From positions 124,001-188,000 of the forward strand of contig NZ_JAJTTE010000001.1 in NCBI RefSeq assembly GCF_021343995.1: a stretch of 64,000 nucleotides of DNA, in the 5' to 3' direction. The notes below the pieces were generated by a model. The model was given only the letters and a program-made list of their open reading frames with translations, did not search any database and was not told where the DNA came from. This DNA comes from Pseudonocardia terrae (lineage in GTDB: Bacteria; Actinomycetota; Actinomycetes; Mycobacteriales; Pseudonocardiaceae). Both the position numbers and the translations under genes were made by a program. Of this stretch, positions 20,136 to 32,214 are shown in pieces; the first letter of the stretch is position 1, and each line of letters starts with the position of its first letter.

Positions 20136-21992
20136 GTGAGCGAGCCCGACGGCGGACGACCCGAGCGGGACGACCACGACGATCGGGGCCGGTCCGGCGG
20201 CCCCCGGGGATCCGGGGAGCGGCGCGGGTCCGGCCGGTCGGACGACCGGCGCTCGGGTGGTCGGCCGGCGCAGGACCCGCGGCGGGGCGGCCGTCCCGGT
20301 GGCGGGGGCGGGTATCGGGGCGGCTCCTCCCGCGACGAGCGTGGCCACCGCGACGACCGGGCCCGCCGAGACGACCGTGGCCGTGACGACCGGGGCCGTG
20401 ACGACCGCGGCCGGAACGACCGGGGTCGCCGTGACGACCGAGGCCGGGACGACCGCCCGCGGGGCGGGGACCGCTCGCCCGGGCGCGGCGACCGCACCGG
20501 CCGGGGCGACGACCGGCGGGGCGGCTACGGACGTGACGACCGGGGCGGGCGGCGCGACCGCACCCCCGGCCCGCGCAACGCCGGCCCGCCGCGGCGGCGC
20601 AGCGGCCCGGACGCCCCGCCGGCGGGCGACCCGGCCCGCCAGGCCGCGTTCGAGCTGCTCACCGCGGTGCGCGAGCGCGACGCCTACGCCAACCTCGTGC
20701 TGCCGTCGATCCTGCGCCGCTACCGGCTGAAGGACCGCGACGCGGCGCTCGCCACCGAGCTCGGCTACGGCACGCTGCGGGCCGCCGGCCAGCTCGACGC
20801 CGTCATCGAGGCCTGTGCCGACCGCCCGCTGCACAGGATCGAGGGCCCGCTGGTCGACGCCATGAGGCTCGGCACGTACCAGCTTCTGCGCATGCGGGTG
20901 CCCGAGCACGCGGCCGTCGCGACCTCGGTCGACATCGTCCGCGGCATCGCGGGCTCGCGCTCGTCCGGCTTCGTCAACGCGATCCTGCGCAAGGTCGCCG
21001 AGACCGCCGCGGCGAAGGGGGCCGAGGAGTGGCTCGCCGAGCTGGCGCCGGACGAGCAGGAGGACCCGGTCGGGCACGCCTCCTTCGTGCACGCCCACCC
21101 GAAGTGGATCGGGCAGGCGTTCGCCGACGCGCTCGGGTCGCACCAGGAGCTGCCCGCCGCGCTCGCCGCCGACGACGCCCGCCCGGCCGTGCACCTGCTG
21201 GCCCGGCCCGGCGAGATCACCGCCGAGGAGCTGGCGCTGGTCACCGGCGGCACGGAGGCGCCGTACTCGCCGTACGGGGTGCACCTCGAGCCCGGCAGCG
21301 GCGAGGTCGGCGAGCTCGACGCGATCCGCGAGGGCGTGGCGACGGTGCAGGACGAGGGCAGCCAGCTCGTCGCGCTGGCCCTGGCCCGCGCCGAACTGGC
21401 CGGCGACGACACCGGCCGTTGGCTCGACCTCTGCGCCGGTCCGGGCGGCAAGGCCGTGCTGCTCGGCGCGCTCGCGGCCCTCGACGGCGGCACGCTCGAC
21501 GCCGTCGAGCAGGCCGAGCACCGCGCCGACCTGGTGCGCAAGTCCACGGACGGGCTGCCCGTCACGGTGCACCACGCCGACGGGCGGGAGGCGCCGCTGC
21601 CCGACGGCGCCTTCGACCGGGTGCTCGTCGACGCTCCCTGCACCGGGCTCGGGGCCCTGCGCCGGCGGCCGGAGGCGCGCTGGCGGCGCAAGCCCGAGGA
21701 CGTGTCCGCGCTCGCCAAGCTGCAGCGCGAGCTGCTGCTGGCCGCGCTGCGCCACGTCCGGGTGGGTGGGGTCGTGGGCTACGTGACCTGTTCGCCGCAC
21801 CTGTCCGAGACGGTCGGCGTCGTGGGCGGCATCGTCCGCCGCAAGGACCTGGCCGTCACGGTCGAGCGGCTCGACGCGCGGGAGTACCTGCCCGGCGTCC
21901 CGGAGCTCGGCGCGGGGCCGCACGTGCAGCTGTGGCCGCACCGGCACGGCACCGACGCCATGTTCCTGACCCTGCTCCGCCGGACGGCCTGA
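20136..21992 (+). CDS. rsmB: 16S rRNA (cytosine-967-C5) methyltransferase with a long RD/RG-rich N-terminal tail
   Basis: A 618-residue protein. Residues about 168-310 are the NusB-like RNA-binding domain (RQAAFELLTAVRERDAYANL). Residues about 340-615 are the SAM-dependent m5C methyltransferase, with DLCAGPGGKAVLLGAL for SAM binding, the catalytic Cys in VDAPCTGLG and the second Cys in VTCSPHLSET. The first 165 or so residues are almost only Arg, Asp and Gly, with repeated GRDDR and RGRDD words, and look intrinsically disordered; they may bind RNA or drive condensate formation. GTG 20136 is chosen for GAGGAG 5 bases upstream; GTG 20112 is possible. Confidence 0.9.
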   Translation: MSEPDGGRPERDDHDDRGRSGGPRGSGERRGSGRSDDRRSGGRPAQDPRRGGRPGGGGGYRGGSSRDERGHRDDRARRDDRGRDDRGRDDRGRNDRGRRDDRGRDDRPRGGDRSPGRGDRTGRGDDRRGGYGRDDRGGRRDRTPGPRNAGPPRRRSGPDAPPAGDPARQAAFELLTAVRERDAYANLVLPSILRRYRLKDRDAALATELGYGTLRAAGQLDAVIEACADRPLHRIEGPLVDAMRLGTYQLLRMRVPEHAAVATSVDIVRGIAGSRSSGFVNAILRKVAETAAAKGAEEWLAELAPDEQEDPVGHASFVHAHPKWIGQAFADALGSHQELPAALAADDARPAVHLLARPGEITAEELALVTGGTEAPYSPYGVHLEPGSGEVGELDAIREGVATVQDEGSQLVALALARAELAGDDTGRWLDLCAGPGGKAVLLGALAALDGGTLDAVEQAEHRADLVRKSTDGLPVTVHHADGREAPLPDGAFDRVLVDAPCTGLGALRRRPEARWRRKPEDVSALAKLQRELLLAALRHVRVGGVVGYVTCSPHLSETVGVVGGIVRRKDLAVTVERLDAREYLPGVPELGAGPHVQLWPHRHGTDAMFLTLLRRTA

Positions 21993-22085
21993 ACCTCGGC
22001 GCCGAACCTCGGCGAGAACCGGTGTGACCTGCCTCTCCCCGCTCGACGGGGGGTGCGCGGGGGCGGTCGGGCCGGGGCGGCGCAG

Positions 22086-22091
22086 TACCCT
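22086..22091 (+). promoter_or_regulatory. -10 box of rpe, probably leaderless
   Basis: TACCCT lies 6 bases before the rpe GTG, so transcription would start at or next to the start codon. Confidence 0.55.
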
Positions 22092-22097
22092 GCGAGG

Positions 22098-22796
22098 GTG
22101 CGTCCCCTGATCGCCCCGAGCATCCTGTCCGCCGACTTCGCCCACCTCGCCGACGAGGCGGCGCGGGTCTCCGACGCGGCCGCCGGTGCGGGGCGGGGCG
22201 CCGACTGGCTGCACGTCGACGTGATGGACGCGCACTTCGTCCCGAACCTCACGCTCGGCCTGCCGGTGGTGGAGTCGCTGCTGAGGGCGACCGACATCCC
22301 GCTCGACTGTCACCTCATGATCGAGGACCCGGACCGTTGGGCCCCGGGCTACGCCGAGGCCGGCGCCCACAACGTCACGGTGCACATCGAGGCGGCCGAG
22401 GACCCGGTGATGCTGGCCAAGAACTTGCGCGCGGCCGGGGCGAAGGCCGGGCTCTCGATCAAGCCCGGTACCCCGCTGGACCCGTACGTCGAGGTCCTCA
22501 AGCACTACGACACCCTGCTGGTGATGAGCGTCGAGCCGGGCTTCGGCGGCCAGGCGTTCATGCCGGAGGTGCTGGACAAGGTCCGTGCCGCGCGCCGGCT
22601 CGTCGAGACGGGGCACCTGAACGTGCTGGTGGAGATCGACGGCGGCATCGCCGCCTCCACCATCGAGGCGGCGGCGGAGGCCGGCGTGGACTGCTTCGTG
22701 GCGGGCTCGGCGGTCTACGGCGCCGACGACCCGGGCAAGGCGGTGGCGGCCCTGCGCGAGCAGGCGGTGGCCGCCCACCCGCGGTGGTCGGGGTGA
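22098..22796 (+). CDS. rpe: ribulose-phosphate 3-epimerase
   Basis: A 232-residue TIM-barrel enzyme that interconverts ribulose 5-phosphate and xylulose 5-phosphate. It starts [14 protein letters not shown] and has the family residues in [35 protein letters not shown] and the phosphate-binding VEIDGGI / FVAGSAVYG. The GTG at 22098 is supported by the -10 box 6 bases upstream and by homology; the in-frame upstream stretch is not conserved. The stop overlaps ribD (GTGA). Ribulose 5-phosphate is also the RibB substrate, which gives a link with the riboflavin genes that follow. Confidence 0.95.
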   Translation: MRPLIAPSILSADFAHLADEAARVSDAAAGAGRGADWLHVDVMDAHFVPNLTLGLPVVESLLRATDIPLDCHLMIEDPDRWAPGYAEAGAHNVTVHIEAAEDPVMLAKNLRAAGAKAGLSIKPGTPLDPYVEVLKHYDTLLVMSVEPGFGGQAFMPEVLDKVRAARRLVETGHLNVLVEIDGGIAASTIEAAAEAGVDCFVAGSAVYGADDPGKAVAALREQAVAAHPRWSG

Positions 22797-23824
22797 CCGC
22801 TGCCGCCGGCGCGACCCCGCCGGTCGAGCGGGCGATGCGGCGGGCCCTCGCGGCCGCGGTGGCCGTGCACGGCGCGACCAGCCCGAACCCCCCCGTCGGT
22901 GCGGTGGTCCTCGACGCCGCCGGCGAGGTCGTCGGGGTCGGCGCCACGGCTCCGGCCGGCGGGCCGCACGCCGAGGTCGTCGCGCTGCGGGAGGCGGGGG
23001 AGCGGGCACGCGGCGGCACCGCCGTCGTCACCCTCGAGCCGTGCGCGCACCACGGGCGCACCCCGCCGTGCACCGACGCGCTCGCCGGAGCCGGGATCGT
23101 GGCCGTGCACGTGGCCGTCGCCGACCCGAACCCCCTGGCCGCGGGCGGGGCCGCGGTGCTGCGCGGGGCGGGCGTCGAGGTCACCCTCGGCACGCTCGCC
23201 GACGAGGTCGCGGCCGGGCCGCTGCGTGCCTGGCTGCACGCCGTGCGCGCCGGGCGGCCCCACGTGACCTGGAAGCTCGCCGCGACGCTCGACGGGCGCA
23301 GCGCCGCCGCCGACGGGACCAGCCGCTGGATCACCGGTCGGGAGGCCCGCGCCGAGGTGCACGAGTTCCGCTCCCACGTGGACGCGATCGTCGTCGGCAC
23401 GGGCACCGCAGCGGCCGACGACCCGGCCCTGACCGCCCGGTATCCGGACGGAACGGACCGGGAGCGCCAGCCCCTCCGCGTCGTGGTGGGCCACAGTGAC
23501 ATTCGCCCGGGATCGCGGCTGGACGCCCCGGACGTGCTACACCTGCGGACACACTCGCCGGACGACGTGTTGAAGGCGCTCACCGACCGTGGCGCCGTCG
23601 ACGTGCTGCTGGAGGGCGGCCCGCGGCTCGCGGGGGCCTTCCTCGCGGCCAACCGGGTGGACCGGGTGCTGGCCTACCTGGCGCCGGCGCTGCTCGGTGC
23701 GGGTCCGGCCGCGCTGGCCGACGCGGGTGTGGGAACGATCGCCGGGATCCGGCGGTTGCAGGTGGACGAGGTGCGCACCGTGGGTGGGGACGTGCTGGTC
23801 GACGCGCGGCCCGCGACGGGGTAG
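22793..23824 (+). CDS. ribD: bifunctional pyrimidine deaminase / reductase, riboflavin synthesis
   Basis: A 343-residue enzyme for two early riboflavin steps. The N-terminal cytidine-deaminase fold (about 10-150) has the zinc site HAEV and [11 protein letters not shown]. The C-terminal NADPH-dependent reductase (about 155-343) has [17 protein letters not shown] and [10 protein letters not shown]. The GTG start overlaps the rpe stop. Length is normal. It produces 5-amino-6-ribitylamino-uracil phosphate, which after dephosphorylation feeds RibH, encoded 2.1 kb downstream. Confidence 0.95.
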   Translation: MTAAAGATPPVERAMRRALAAAVAVHGATSPNPPVGAVVLDAAGEVVGVGATAPAGGPHAEVVALREAGERARGGTAVVTLEPCAHHGRTPPCTDALAGAGIVAVHVAVADPNPLAAGGAAVLRGAGVEVTLGTLADEVAAGPLRAWLHAVRAGRPHVTWKLAATLDGRSAAADGTSRWITGREARAEVHEFRSHVDAIVVGTGTAAADDPALTARYPDGTDRERQPLRVVVGHSDIRPGSRLDAPDVLHLRTHSPDDVLKALTDRGAVDVLLEGGPRLAGAFLAANRVDRVLAYLAPALLGAGPAALADAGVGTIAGIRRLQVDEVRTVGGDVLVDARPATG

Positions 23825-23861
23825 GGCCCGGGTGGAGCGGAAGGCAGGAGGGGCGGAGTCC

Positions 23862-24529
23862 ATGTTCACGGGGATCGTGGAGGAGGTCGGCGAGATCGTC
23901 GACGTCCGGCAGTCCGGCGAGGTGGTCGTGCTGACCGTGCGGGGACCGCGCGTGTCCGACGACGCCGCGCACGGCGACTCGATCGCGGTGAACGGCTGTT
24001 GTCTCACCGTCGCCGACCCCGGCGGGGCGCAGGGCGACGAGTTCCGGCTCGAGCTGGTGCCCGAGACGCTGAAGCGGACCTCGCTCGGTGGGGCCGCCCC
24101 CGGTGTGAAGGTCAACCTGGAGCGGGCGCTGCAGGCCGGTGCCCGGCTCGGCGGCCACATCGTGCAGGGCCATGTCGACGGCGTCGGCACGCTGCTCGAG
24201 CGCACCCCGGGCGAGCGCAGCGACGAGGTGCGTTTCAGCCTGCCGCCCGACCTCGCCCGCTACGTGGTCGAGAAGGGCTCGATCACGGTCGACGGCGTGT
24301 CCCTGACGGTCGCCGGCACGGACGGCGACACCTTCTCGGTCGCGCTCATCCCCACCACGCTCGCCGACACCACGCTCGGCCTGCGCGCGCCCGGCGACCC
24401 GGTGAACCTCGAGGTCGACGTCGTGGCCAAGTACGTGGAGCGGCTGACCGCCGGCTACGTCGCCGGCCCGGCCCCCGCTCGGCGCGCGCCCGAGCAGCCC
24501 CAGGACCAGCACGGACAGGACGGTGCCAA

Positions 24530-24533
<4 letters not shown>
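23862..24533 (+). CDS. ribE: riboflavin synthase, alpha chain
   Basis: A 223-residue enzyme that dismutates two 6,7-dimethyl-8-ribityllumazines into riboflavin. It begins [10 protein letters not shown], the invariant family start, and contains two lumazine-binding repeats (about 1-98 and 99-200), with VNGCCLTV and [13 protein letters not shown] in the first-second junction and VDGVSLTV in the second. A 20-residue hydrophilic tail follows. ATG 23862 is preceded by AGGAGGGGCGGAG. The stop overlaps ribBA (GTGA). Called ribC in some species. Confidence 0.95.
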
Positions 24534-26938
<2,405 letters not shown>

Positions 26939-27322
26939 GCGTCGGCTGAGGGCGGGGGGCCGGAGTCCTGGCCCGACCCCGCCGCGGTGCCCAGCGTGGG
27001 ACAGATGGCCAAGGCGATGAAGAATCTCGACGTGGCCGCCGAGGACATCGACGCCGCCCTCGCGCACGATGCGGAGCACAACCGGTACTGACCCCCGCGC
27101 CGCCGCCCGGCGCCACCCCCCGATCCACCTGCCGATTTCCGTTCCCGCTGATCGGCGCACTGCTCGCCGCGAGATCATGACCGCTCGGCGCCGGCCGCCA
27201 CTCGGAGCACCGTGCGCGTCGCACGCCGGGCGAGGATGGTGCCCGCGTTGCGGAGTGTGATCGATCGTGTACCGAATGCCGGGACTCTTCGCCGCGACGC
27301 CCCGGCACGGTGAGGTGGACGC
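26939..27322. other. 384-base intergenic region with one tiny ORF
   Basis: The only reading frame of note is ATG 27005-27091, 28 residues (starts MAKAMKNLDVAAEDID), in the same frame as the preceding PH-domain gene after its TGA. It has helical, charged character but no recognised family, and could be chance. The rest, 27092-27322, is somewhat less GC-rich and probably carries the promoter of the HAD gene; no clear -10 is assigned. Confidence 0.3.
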
Positions 27323-28120
27323 ATGGCGCTGGGTCACGGGGGTCACGGGGGTCAGGGGGGTCACGGCGGGCGACCCGAGGCGCCGCGGACGACCGGTGCC
27401 CCGCGCACAGCCGGGCGAGGTGGCAGGGGCGAGCCGGTGGCCCCGCGGCGGCTGCGCCGCCCCCGGGCCGTGCTCGTCGACGTCTACGACACGGTCCTGC
27501 GGACGGACGCCCTGCGTCGTCGGTTCGTCGACGTGGGGCGGCCGGAGCACGAGTACGAGCTCTTCCTCGCCCACGCCCTGCGCGACGCGATGGGCTTCGC
27601 GCTGGCCGGCACCCCGACGGAGTTCGCCCGGGTGCTGGCCGACGCGCTGCGCTCCGCGACCGGGCACACGCTCTCCCGCGACGCGCTCGCGCACATCCGG
27701 GAGGGCTTCACCGCGCTGCCTGCCTTCGCCGACGCCGAGCCCGCCCTCACCGTCCTCGCCCGCTCCCGCGTCCCCGCCTGGGCGGTGGCGCAGGGCAGCG
27801 GCGACCTCACGTCGAACGCGCTCGACGCCACGGGCCTGCGCACCTTCCTGCGCGGCACCGTGGCCAGCGACGACCTCGGCGCGCTGCCACCGGCCCCCGA
27901 GGCCTACCGGCTGGCCTGCGCCGCCGCCCGGGTCGACCCGGAGGCGACCGCCTTCGTGTCCGCGCACGGGTACCTCGTGCACGGCGCGATGCGGGCCGGC
28001 CTGGTCGGCGCCCTGGTGCTGCGGGACGGCGAAGGCGCCCCCGCCTCGATCGACCTGCCGCACGTGAGCGGGACGTCGCTGGTCACGACGATCGAGGCGC
28101 TGCTCGACCTGCCCGCCTGA
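27323..28120 (+). CDS. HAD-superfamily protein, haloacid dehalogenase-like, with altered catalytic residues
   Basis: A 265-residue protein. After a Gly/His-rich, low-complexity N-terminus (about 1-45, coded by short DNA repeats), residues 50-250 resemble type II haloacid dehalogenases. Motif I keeps the nucleophile (VLVDVYDT, Asp53). Motif II has a Ser (AQGSGDLTSNALD). The usual motif III Lys (VKPDP-type) is replaced by GALPPAPEAYRL, and motif IV, normally acidic or SSN-type, reads FVSAHGYLVHGA. Activity therefore may be changed or lost. The ATG at 27323 has GTGAGGTGG upstream. It stands alone between the rib cluster and a convergent gene. Confidence 0.7.
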   Translation: MALGHGGHGGQGGHGGRPEAPRTTGAPRTAGRGGRGEPVAPRRLRRPRAVLVDVYDTVLRTDALRRRFVDVGRPEHEYELFLAHALRDAMGFALAGTPTEFARVLADALRSATGHTLSRDALAHIREGFTALPAFADAEPALTVLARSRVPAWAVAQGSGDLTSNALDATGLRTFLRGTVASDDLGALPPAPEAYRLACAAARVDPEATAFVSAHGYLVHGAMRAGLVGALVLRDGEGAPASIDLPHVSGTSLVTTIEALLDLPA

Positions 28121-28154
28121 GCACCGGCCAGCCCCGGCGGGGTGCCGGGACCGG

Positions 28155-28991
28155 TCAGCCCGCCTCCAGGCCCCGCGGCCCGTCCGCACCGGACCCACCC
28201 GCACCGGACCCACCGCCCGCACCGGACCCACCCGCGTCGGACTCACCACCGCCGATCCGCCGGCCGCCCAGGTCGGCCCGGCGGCCCGCCTCGGCGCCCT
28301 CGGCGAACCCGCTGCCCGAGAGCGACGGCCGCCGCGCCCGGGACAGCTGGGGGAACGCCTCGGCGTAGGCCCGGTCGACCTGTACGCCACGGTCGACCAG
28401 CACCAGCGCGGTGCCGGCGGCACGGGCACGATCCCCGCCGGCCCCGGCGGTCGCCTCCGCGGCCGCCCGCTCCTCGGCCTCCAGCAACCGCTGGTGCACC
28501 TGCGCCGCGAAGCCCTGCAGCCAGGAGCGCCGGTAGGCGGCGACGGACTCCCCGGTCCAGGGCGGTCTCAGCCGCACGAGCTGCCCCGTGGCCTGCAGCA
28601 GCAGCGAGGTGTAGAGCACTTCCACCCGCTCGCGGTCCGACCCGAACCCGAACACGGTGACCGCGGCGACCTTCCCCCCGGCGGCGCCGTGCATGACCCA
28701 CCGGCAGCGCAGCGCCGCCGCGGTCCACCCCAGCAGCCGCGCCTTGCCGGCCGAGTACGGGTCCTCCATCGCGATCCGGAGCATCCCGATCTCGTCCCGC
28801 CGCGGATCGTCGGCCGCGAGCAGGGCCTCGTCGATCCCGTGCCGCGCCATCAGCTCGACGGCCTTGGCGTTGTAGATCTCGGCCTCCTCGGGCGTGCCCG
28901 CCCGTTCGGCCTTGGCCAGCAGCTTGCGCACCCGGCCGAGCCGGTCGGCGCGGGGGGAGGCGGCAGGGGAGAGCGGGGTGCCGGTGGTCAT
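28155..28991 (-). CDS. DUF2786-domain protein
   Basis: A 278-residue protein. Residues about 18-60 match the DUF2786 helical pair ([34 protein letters not shown]), followed by a mixed domain up to about residue 200 with an Arg/Glu-rich helix ([19 protein letters not shown]). The last 50 residues are Gly/Ser/Ala repeats ([18 protein letters not shown]) encoded by repeated ACCGGACCCACC units on the plus strand. DUF2786 proteins have no settled function; some are phage-linked. I chose the ATG at 28991, preceded by GGAAGG, over an upstream in-frame start that would add an Arg-rich stretch. Confidence 0.75.
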   Translation of the reverse strand: MTTGTPLSPAASPRADRLGRVRKLLAKAERAGTPEEAEIYNAKAVELMARHGIDEALLAADDPRRDEIGMLRIAMEDPYSAGKARLLGWTAAALRCRWVMHGAAGGKVAAVTVFGFGSDRERVEVLYTSLLLQATGQLVRLRPPWTGESVAAYRRSWLQGFAAQVHQRLLEAEERAAAEATAGAGGDRARAAGTALVLVDRGVQVDRAYAEAFPQLSRARRPSLSGSGFAEGAEAGRRADLGGRRIGGGESDAGGSGAGGGSGAGGSGADGPRGLEAG

Positions 28992-29007
28992 CGGGGGAGC
29001 CTTCCTT

Positions 29008-29021
29008 CGAACGGCCGTTCG
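29008..29021. promoter_or_regulatory. perfect 14-bp palindrome upstream of the DUF2786 gene
   Basis: CGAACGGCCGTTCG lies 17 bases before the ATG, just upstream of the ribosome binding site, in the gap shared with uvrC. The position suits an operator. A near copy (GGACGGCCGTCC) precedes the P450 start at 41672-41683. Confidence 0.45.
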
Positions 29022-29128
29022 GGTCGAGGAACGGTCTACCCGACCGCACCGACAGTTCCGGTTGGATACACCCCCGGCCCCCGGACCCCGACACCGCCCG
29101 GGCGGCACGGCGTGTCGGGGGGCCGCTC

Positions 29129-29134
29129 TACCCT
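29129..29134 (+). promoter_or_regulatory. candidate -10 box of uvrC
   Basis: TACCCT ends 9 bases before the ATG of uvrC. GGGGAGG lies between them, so the transcript is either leaderless or has a very short leader. Confidence 0.5.
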
Positions 29135-29143
29135 GGGGAGGCC

Positions 29144-31270
29144 ATGCCCGACCCCGCCACCTACCGCCCGGCCCCGGGGACGATCCCCGAGGCCCCGGGC
29201 GTGTACCGCTTCTCCGACCCGCAGGGCCGCGTGATCTACGTCGGCAAGGCGAAGAGCCTGCGCCAGCGGCTGAACAGCTACTTCGCCGACATCGCCGGCC
29301 TGCACCCGCGCACCCGGCAGATGGTGACCACCGCCGGGCACGTGCAGTGGACGGTCGTCGGGACCGAGGTCGAGGCCCTCCAGCTCGAGTACAACTGGAT
29401 CAAGGAGTTCGACCCGCGGTTCAACGTCCGCTACCGGGACGACAAGACCTACCCGGTGCTCGCGGTCACGCTGAACGAGGAGTACCCGCGGCTGCACGTC
29501 TACCGCGGCCCGCGGCGCAAGGGCGTCCGCTACTTCGGCCCGTACGCCCACGCGTGGGCCATCCGCGAGACCCTCGACCTGCTGCTGCGCGTGTTCCCGG
29601 CCCGGACCTGCAGCGCGGGCGTGTTCCGCCGGCACGGCCAGATCGGCCGGCCCTGCCTGCTCGGCTACATCGACAAGTGCTCGGCGCCGTGCGTCGGCCG
29701 GGTGGACGCCGAGGAGCACCGGCGGATCGTCGACGAGTTCTGCGACTTCCTGTCCGGGCGCACCGACCGCATGATCCGCGAGCTGGAGCGCCGGATGCAG
29801 GAGGCGGCCGAGGGCCTGGAGTTCGAGAAGGCCGCCCGCCTGCGGGACGACGTGGGCGCGCTCAAGCGGGCCATGGAGCGGCAGGCCGTGGTGCTCGGCG
29901 ACGGCACGGACGCCGACGTCGTCGCGTTCGCGCAGGACGAGCTCGAGGCGGCCGTCCAGGTCTTCCACGTGCGCGGTGGCCGGGTCCGCGGGCAGCGCGG
30001 CTGGGTGATCGACAAGACGGACGAGACCGCGGACACCGCCGCGCTCGTCGAACGGTTCGTCACGCAGTTCTACGGCGAGCAGGCCGCCCTGGCCGAGGCG
30101 GCGGACGACGCCTCGCAGCCGGTGCCGAAGGAGATCCTGGTCCCCGAGCTGCCGCCGGAGGCCGACGCCCTGGAGGAGTGGCTCACCGGGCTGCGCGGGT
30201 CCCGCGTGCGGCTGCGGGTGGCCCACCGCGGCGACAAGCGGGCGCTCGCCGAGACCGTCGAGCGCAACGCCAAGGAGGCGTTCACCCAGCACAAGCTGCG
30301 CCGTGCCGGGGACCTCACGGCCCGGTCGGCGGCGTTGCAGGAGCTGCAGGAGGCCCTGGGCCTGGACCAGGCGCCGCTGCGGATCGAGTGCATCGACGTC
30401 AGCCACGTCCAGGGCACCAACGTCGTCGCCTCGCTGGTGGTGTTCGAGGACGGGCTGGCCAAGAAGTCCGACTACCGCCGCTTCGAGGTCCGCGACGGCG
30501 CCCAGGGCGGCGACGTCGCGTCGATCGCCGAGGTGGTGCGGCGGCGGTTCCGCCGCTACCTCTCGGAGAACCGCGACGGGGCCGAGGAGCCGGCCGGAAC
30601 CGGGGAGACGGAAGGGGCCGGGGGACCCGAGCCGGGCGAGGACGAGTCCATGCCGAAGGTCCGCACCGGCATCGACCCGACGACCGGCCGGCCGAAGAAG
30701 TTCGCCTACGCCCCGAACCTCCTGGTGGTCGACGGCGGGCAGCCGCAGGTCGAGGCGGCCGCGGACGTGCTGGCGGACCTCGGCATCCACGACGTGGCGC
30801 TCTGCGGGCTGGCGAAGCGCCTGGAGGAGGTCTGGCTGCCCGGCGACCCGGACCCGGTCATCCTGTCCCGGACCAGCGAGGCGCTGTACCTGCTGCAGCG
30901 GGCGCGGGACGAGGCGCACCGCTTCGCCATCACCTACCACCGCCAGCGTCGTTCCAAGAGCATGGTGGCCTCCGAGCTCGACGGGGTGCCGGGTCTCGGC
31001 CCGGCCCGGCGGCAGGCCCTGCTCAAGCACTTCGGCTCGATGCGGAAGATCCGGGCCGCGGAGGTCGACGAGATCGCCGGCCTGCCCGGATTCGGCCGCC
31101 GGACGGCCGAGGCGGTGGTCGCCGCCCTCCACCCGGCCGGCGAGGCTCGAGCCGACGGCGGTAACCCGGAGGCCCGGGGGGACGAACATCACTCCGAGCA
31201 CCGGGCCGGACACGGAGCGGACGGACAGCGGACAGCGGGAACGAGCGCGGAGGGGGCGCCCGGCCGGTGA
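29144..31270 (+). CDS. uvrC: excinuclease ABC subunit C
   Basis: A 708-residue nuclease that makes the two incisions in nucleotide excision repair. Domains in order: GIY-YIG nuclease (about 13-95; [20 protein letters not shown]), a Cys cluster ([19 protein letters not shown]), UVR motif ([20 protein letters not shown], about 227-246) for UvrB contact, RNase H-like endonuclease ([34 protein letters not shown]), and C-terminal HhH pair ([20 protein letters not shown]). An acidic Gly/Glu-rich insert (about 478-505) makes it slightly long. The stop overlaps rapZ (GTGA), the start of a conserved uvrC-rapZ-yvcK-whiA unit. Confidence 0.97.
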   Translation: MPDPATYRPAPGTIPEAPGVYRFSDPQGRVIYVGKAKSLRQRLNSYFADIAGLHPRTRQMVTTAGHVQWTVVGTEVEALQLEYNWIKEFDPRFNVRYRDDKTYPVLAVTLNEEYPRLHVYRGPRRKGVRYFGPYAHAWAIRETLDLLLRVFPARTCSAGVFRRHGQIGRPCLLGYIDKCSAPCVGRVDAEEHRRIVDEFCDFLSGRTDRMIRELERRMQEAAEGLEFEKAARLRDDVGALKRAMERQAVVLGDGTDADVVAFAQDELEAAVQVFHVRGGRVRGQRGWVIDKTDETADTAALVERFVTQFYGEQAALAEAADDASQPVPKEILVPELPPEADALEEWLTGLRGSRVRLRVAHRGDKRALAETVERNAKEAFTQHKLRRAGDLTARSAALQELQEALGLDQAPLRIECIDVSHVQGTNVVASLVVFEDGLAKKSDYRRFEVRDGAQGGDVASIAEVVRRRFRRYLSENRDGAEEPAGTGETEGAGGPEPGEDESMPKVRTGIDPTTGRPKKFAYAPNLLVVDGGQPQVEAAADVLADLGIHDVALCGLAKRLEEVWLPGDPDPVILSRTSEALYLLQRARDEAHRFAITYHRQRRSKSMVASELDGVPGLGPARRQALLKHFGSMRKIRAAEVDEIAGLPGFGRRTAEAVVAALHPAGEARADGGNPEARGDEHHSEHRAGHGADGQRTAGTSAEGAPGR

Positions 31271-32214
31271 AGGACGGCGAACCGACGACGGCGGACACGG
31301 CACCGGCCGTGGCTCCGGGGACCACACCGACGGAGGGCGGCCCCGTGCCGTCCGGGATCGAGGTCGCGCTGGTCAGCGGCCTGTCCGGGGCGGGCCGCAG
31401 CACCGCGGCGAAGGTGCTGGAGGACCTCGGCTGGTTCGTGGTGGACAACCTGCCGCCCGAGCTGATCGAGACGATGGTCGACCTCGGCGCGCGCTCCAGC
31501 GGTGAGGTCACGCGCATCGCGGTCGTCATGGACGTCCGCAGCCGGGCGTTCACCCGCGACCTGAGCGCGGTGATCCGCGACCTCGACGCCCGCGGCTACA
31601 AGCCCCGGCTGCTGTTCCTCGAGGCCTCCGACGCGGTGCTCGTGCGCCGGTTCGAGCAGAACCGCCGCAGCCACCCGCTCCAGGGTGCGGGCCGGCTGGT
31701 CGACGGCATCACCGCCGAGCGGGAGCTGCTGCGCCCACTGCGGGAGAACGCGGACCTGCTCGTCGACACGTCCACCCTGTCGGTGCACCAGCTGCGTTCC
31801 CGGATCGAGCAGGGCTTCGAGACCGGTGCCCCGGAACCGACCCGGGTGAACTTCCTGTCCTTCGGCTACAAGTACGGCCTGCCGATGGACTCCGACCTGG
31901 TCGTGGACATGCGGTTCCTGCCGAACCCGCACTGGATCCCCGAGCTGCGCGAGCACACCGGGCGGGACGCGGACGTGCGGGACTACGTGCTCTCCCAGGA
32001 GGGCGCGGAGGAGTTCCTCCGCCGCTACGTCGAGCTGCTGACCCTGGTCGGCGCGGGCTACCGGCGCGAGGGCAAGCGGTACCTGGCCGTGTCGGTGGGC
32101 TGCACGGGCGGCAAGCACCGCAGCGTGGCGATCAGCGAGGAGCTGGCCCGGCGGCTGGCGGGCGCCGAGGAGGTCGCGGTGAGCGTGACGCACCGCGACC
32201 TGGGCCGCGAGTGA
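31267..32214 (+). CDS. rapZ: RapZ / YvcJ family nucleotide-binding protein
   Basis: A 315-residue P-loop protein. The Walker A reads SGLSGAGRS with Arg where most P-loops have Lys; this Arg is usual in actinobacterial members. [11 protein letters not shown] is the hallmark following segment. The C-terminal RapZ domain (about 185-310) has [21 protein letters not shown] and [10 protein letters not shown]. In E. coli RapZ binds glucosamine-6-phosphate and an sRNA; in Gram-positives the role is unclear, but the gene always travels with yvcK and whiA. The first 30 residues are a non-conserved tail. GTGA overlaps on both sides. Confidence 0.93.
   Translation: MKDGEPTTADTAPAVAPGTTPTEGGPVPSGIEVALVSGLSGAGRSTAAKVLEDLGWFVVDNLPPELIETMVDLGARSSGEVTRIAVVMDVRSRAFTRDLSAVIRDLDARGYKPRLLFLEASDAVLVRRFEQNRRSHPLQGAGRLVDGITAERELLRPLRENADLLVDTSTLSVHQLRSRIEQGFETGAPEPTRVNFLSFGYKYGLPMDSDLVVDMRFLPNPHWIPELREHTGRDADVRDYVLSQEGAEEFLRRYVELLTLVGAGYRREGKRYLAVSVGCTGGKHRSVAISEELARRLAGAEEVAVSVTHRDLGRE

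Noticed and set aside
27005..27091. 28-codon ORF after the PH-domain gene as a real small gene
   Set aside because: No ribosome binding site or homology is visible and open frames of this size are common at this GC content; kept only as a note in the intergenic entry.
28180..28250. Repeated ACCGGACCCACC units that could look like a small direct-repeat array
   Set aside because: They encode the Gly/Ser tail of the DUF2786 protein; units are short, without spacers, so not CRISPR.
31372..31400. Arg instead of Lys in the RapZ P-loop (GLSGAGRS) as a possible defect
   Set aside because: I recall the same Arg in Streptomyces and other actinobacterial homologues, so it is normal for the family.
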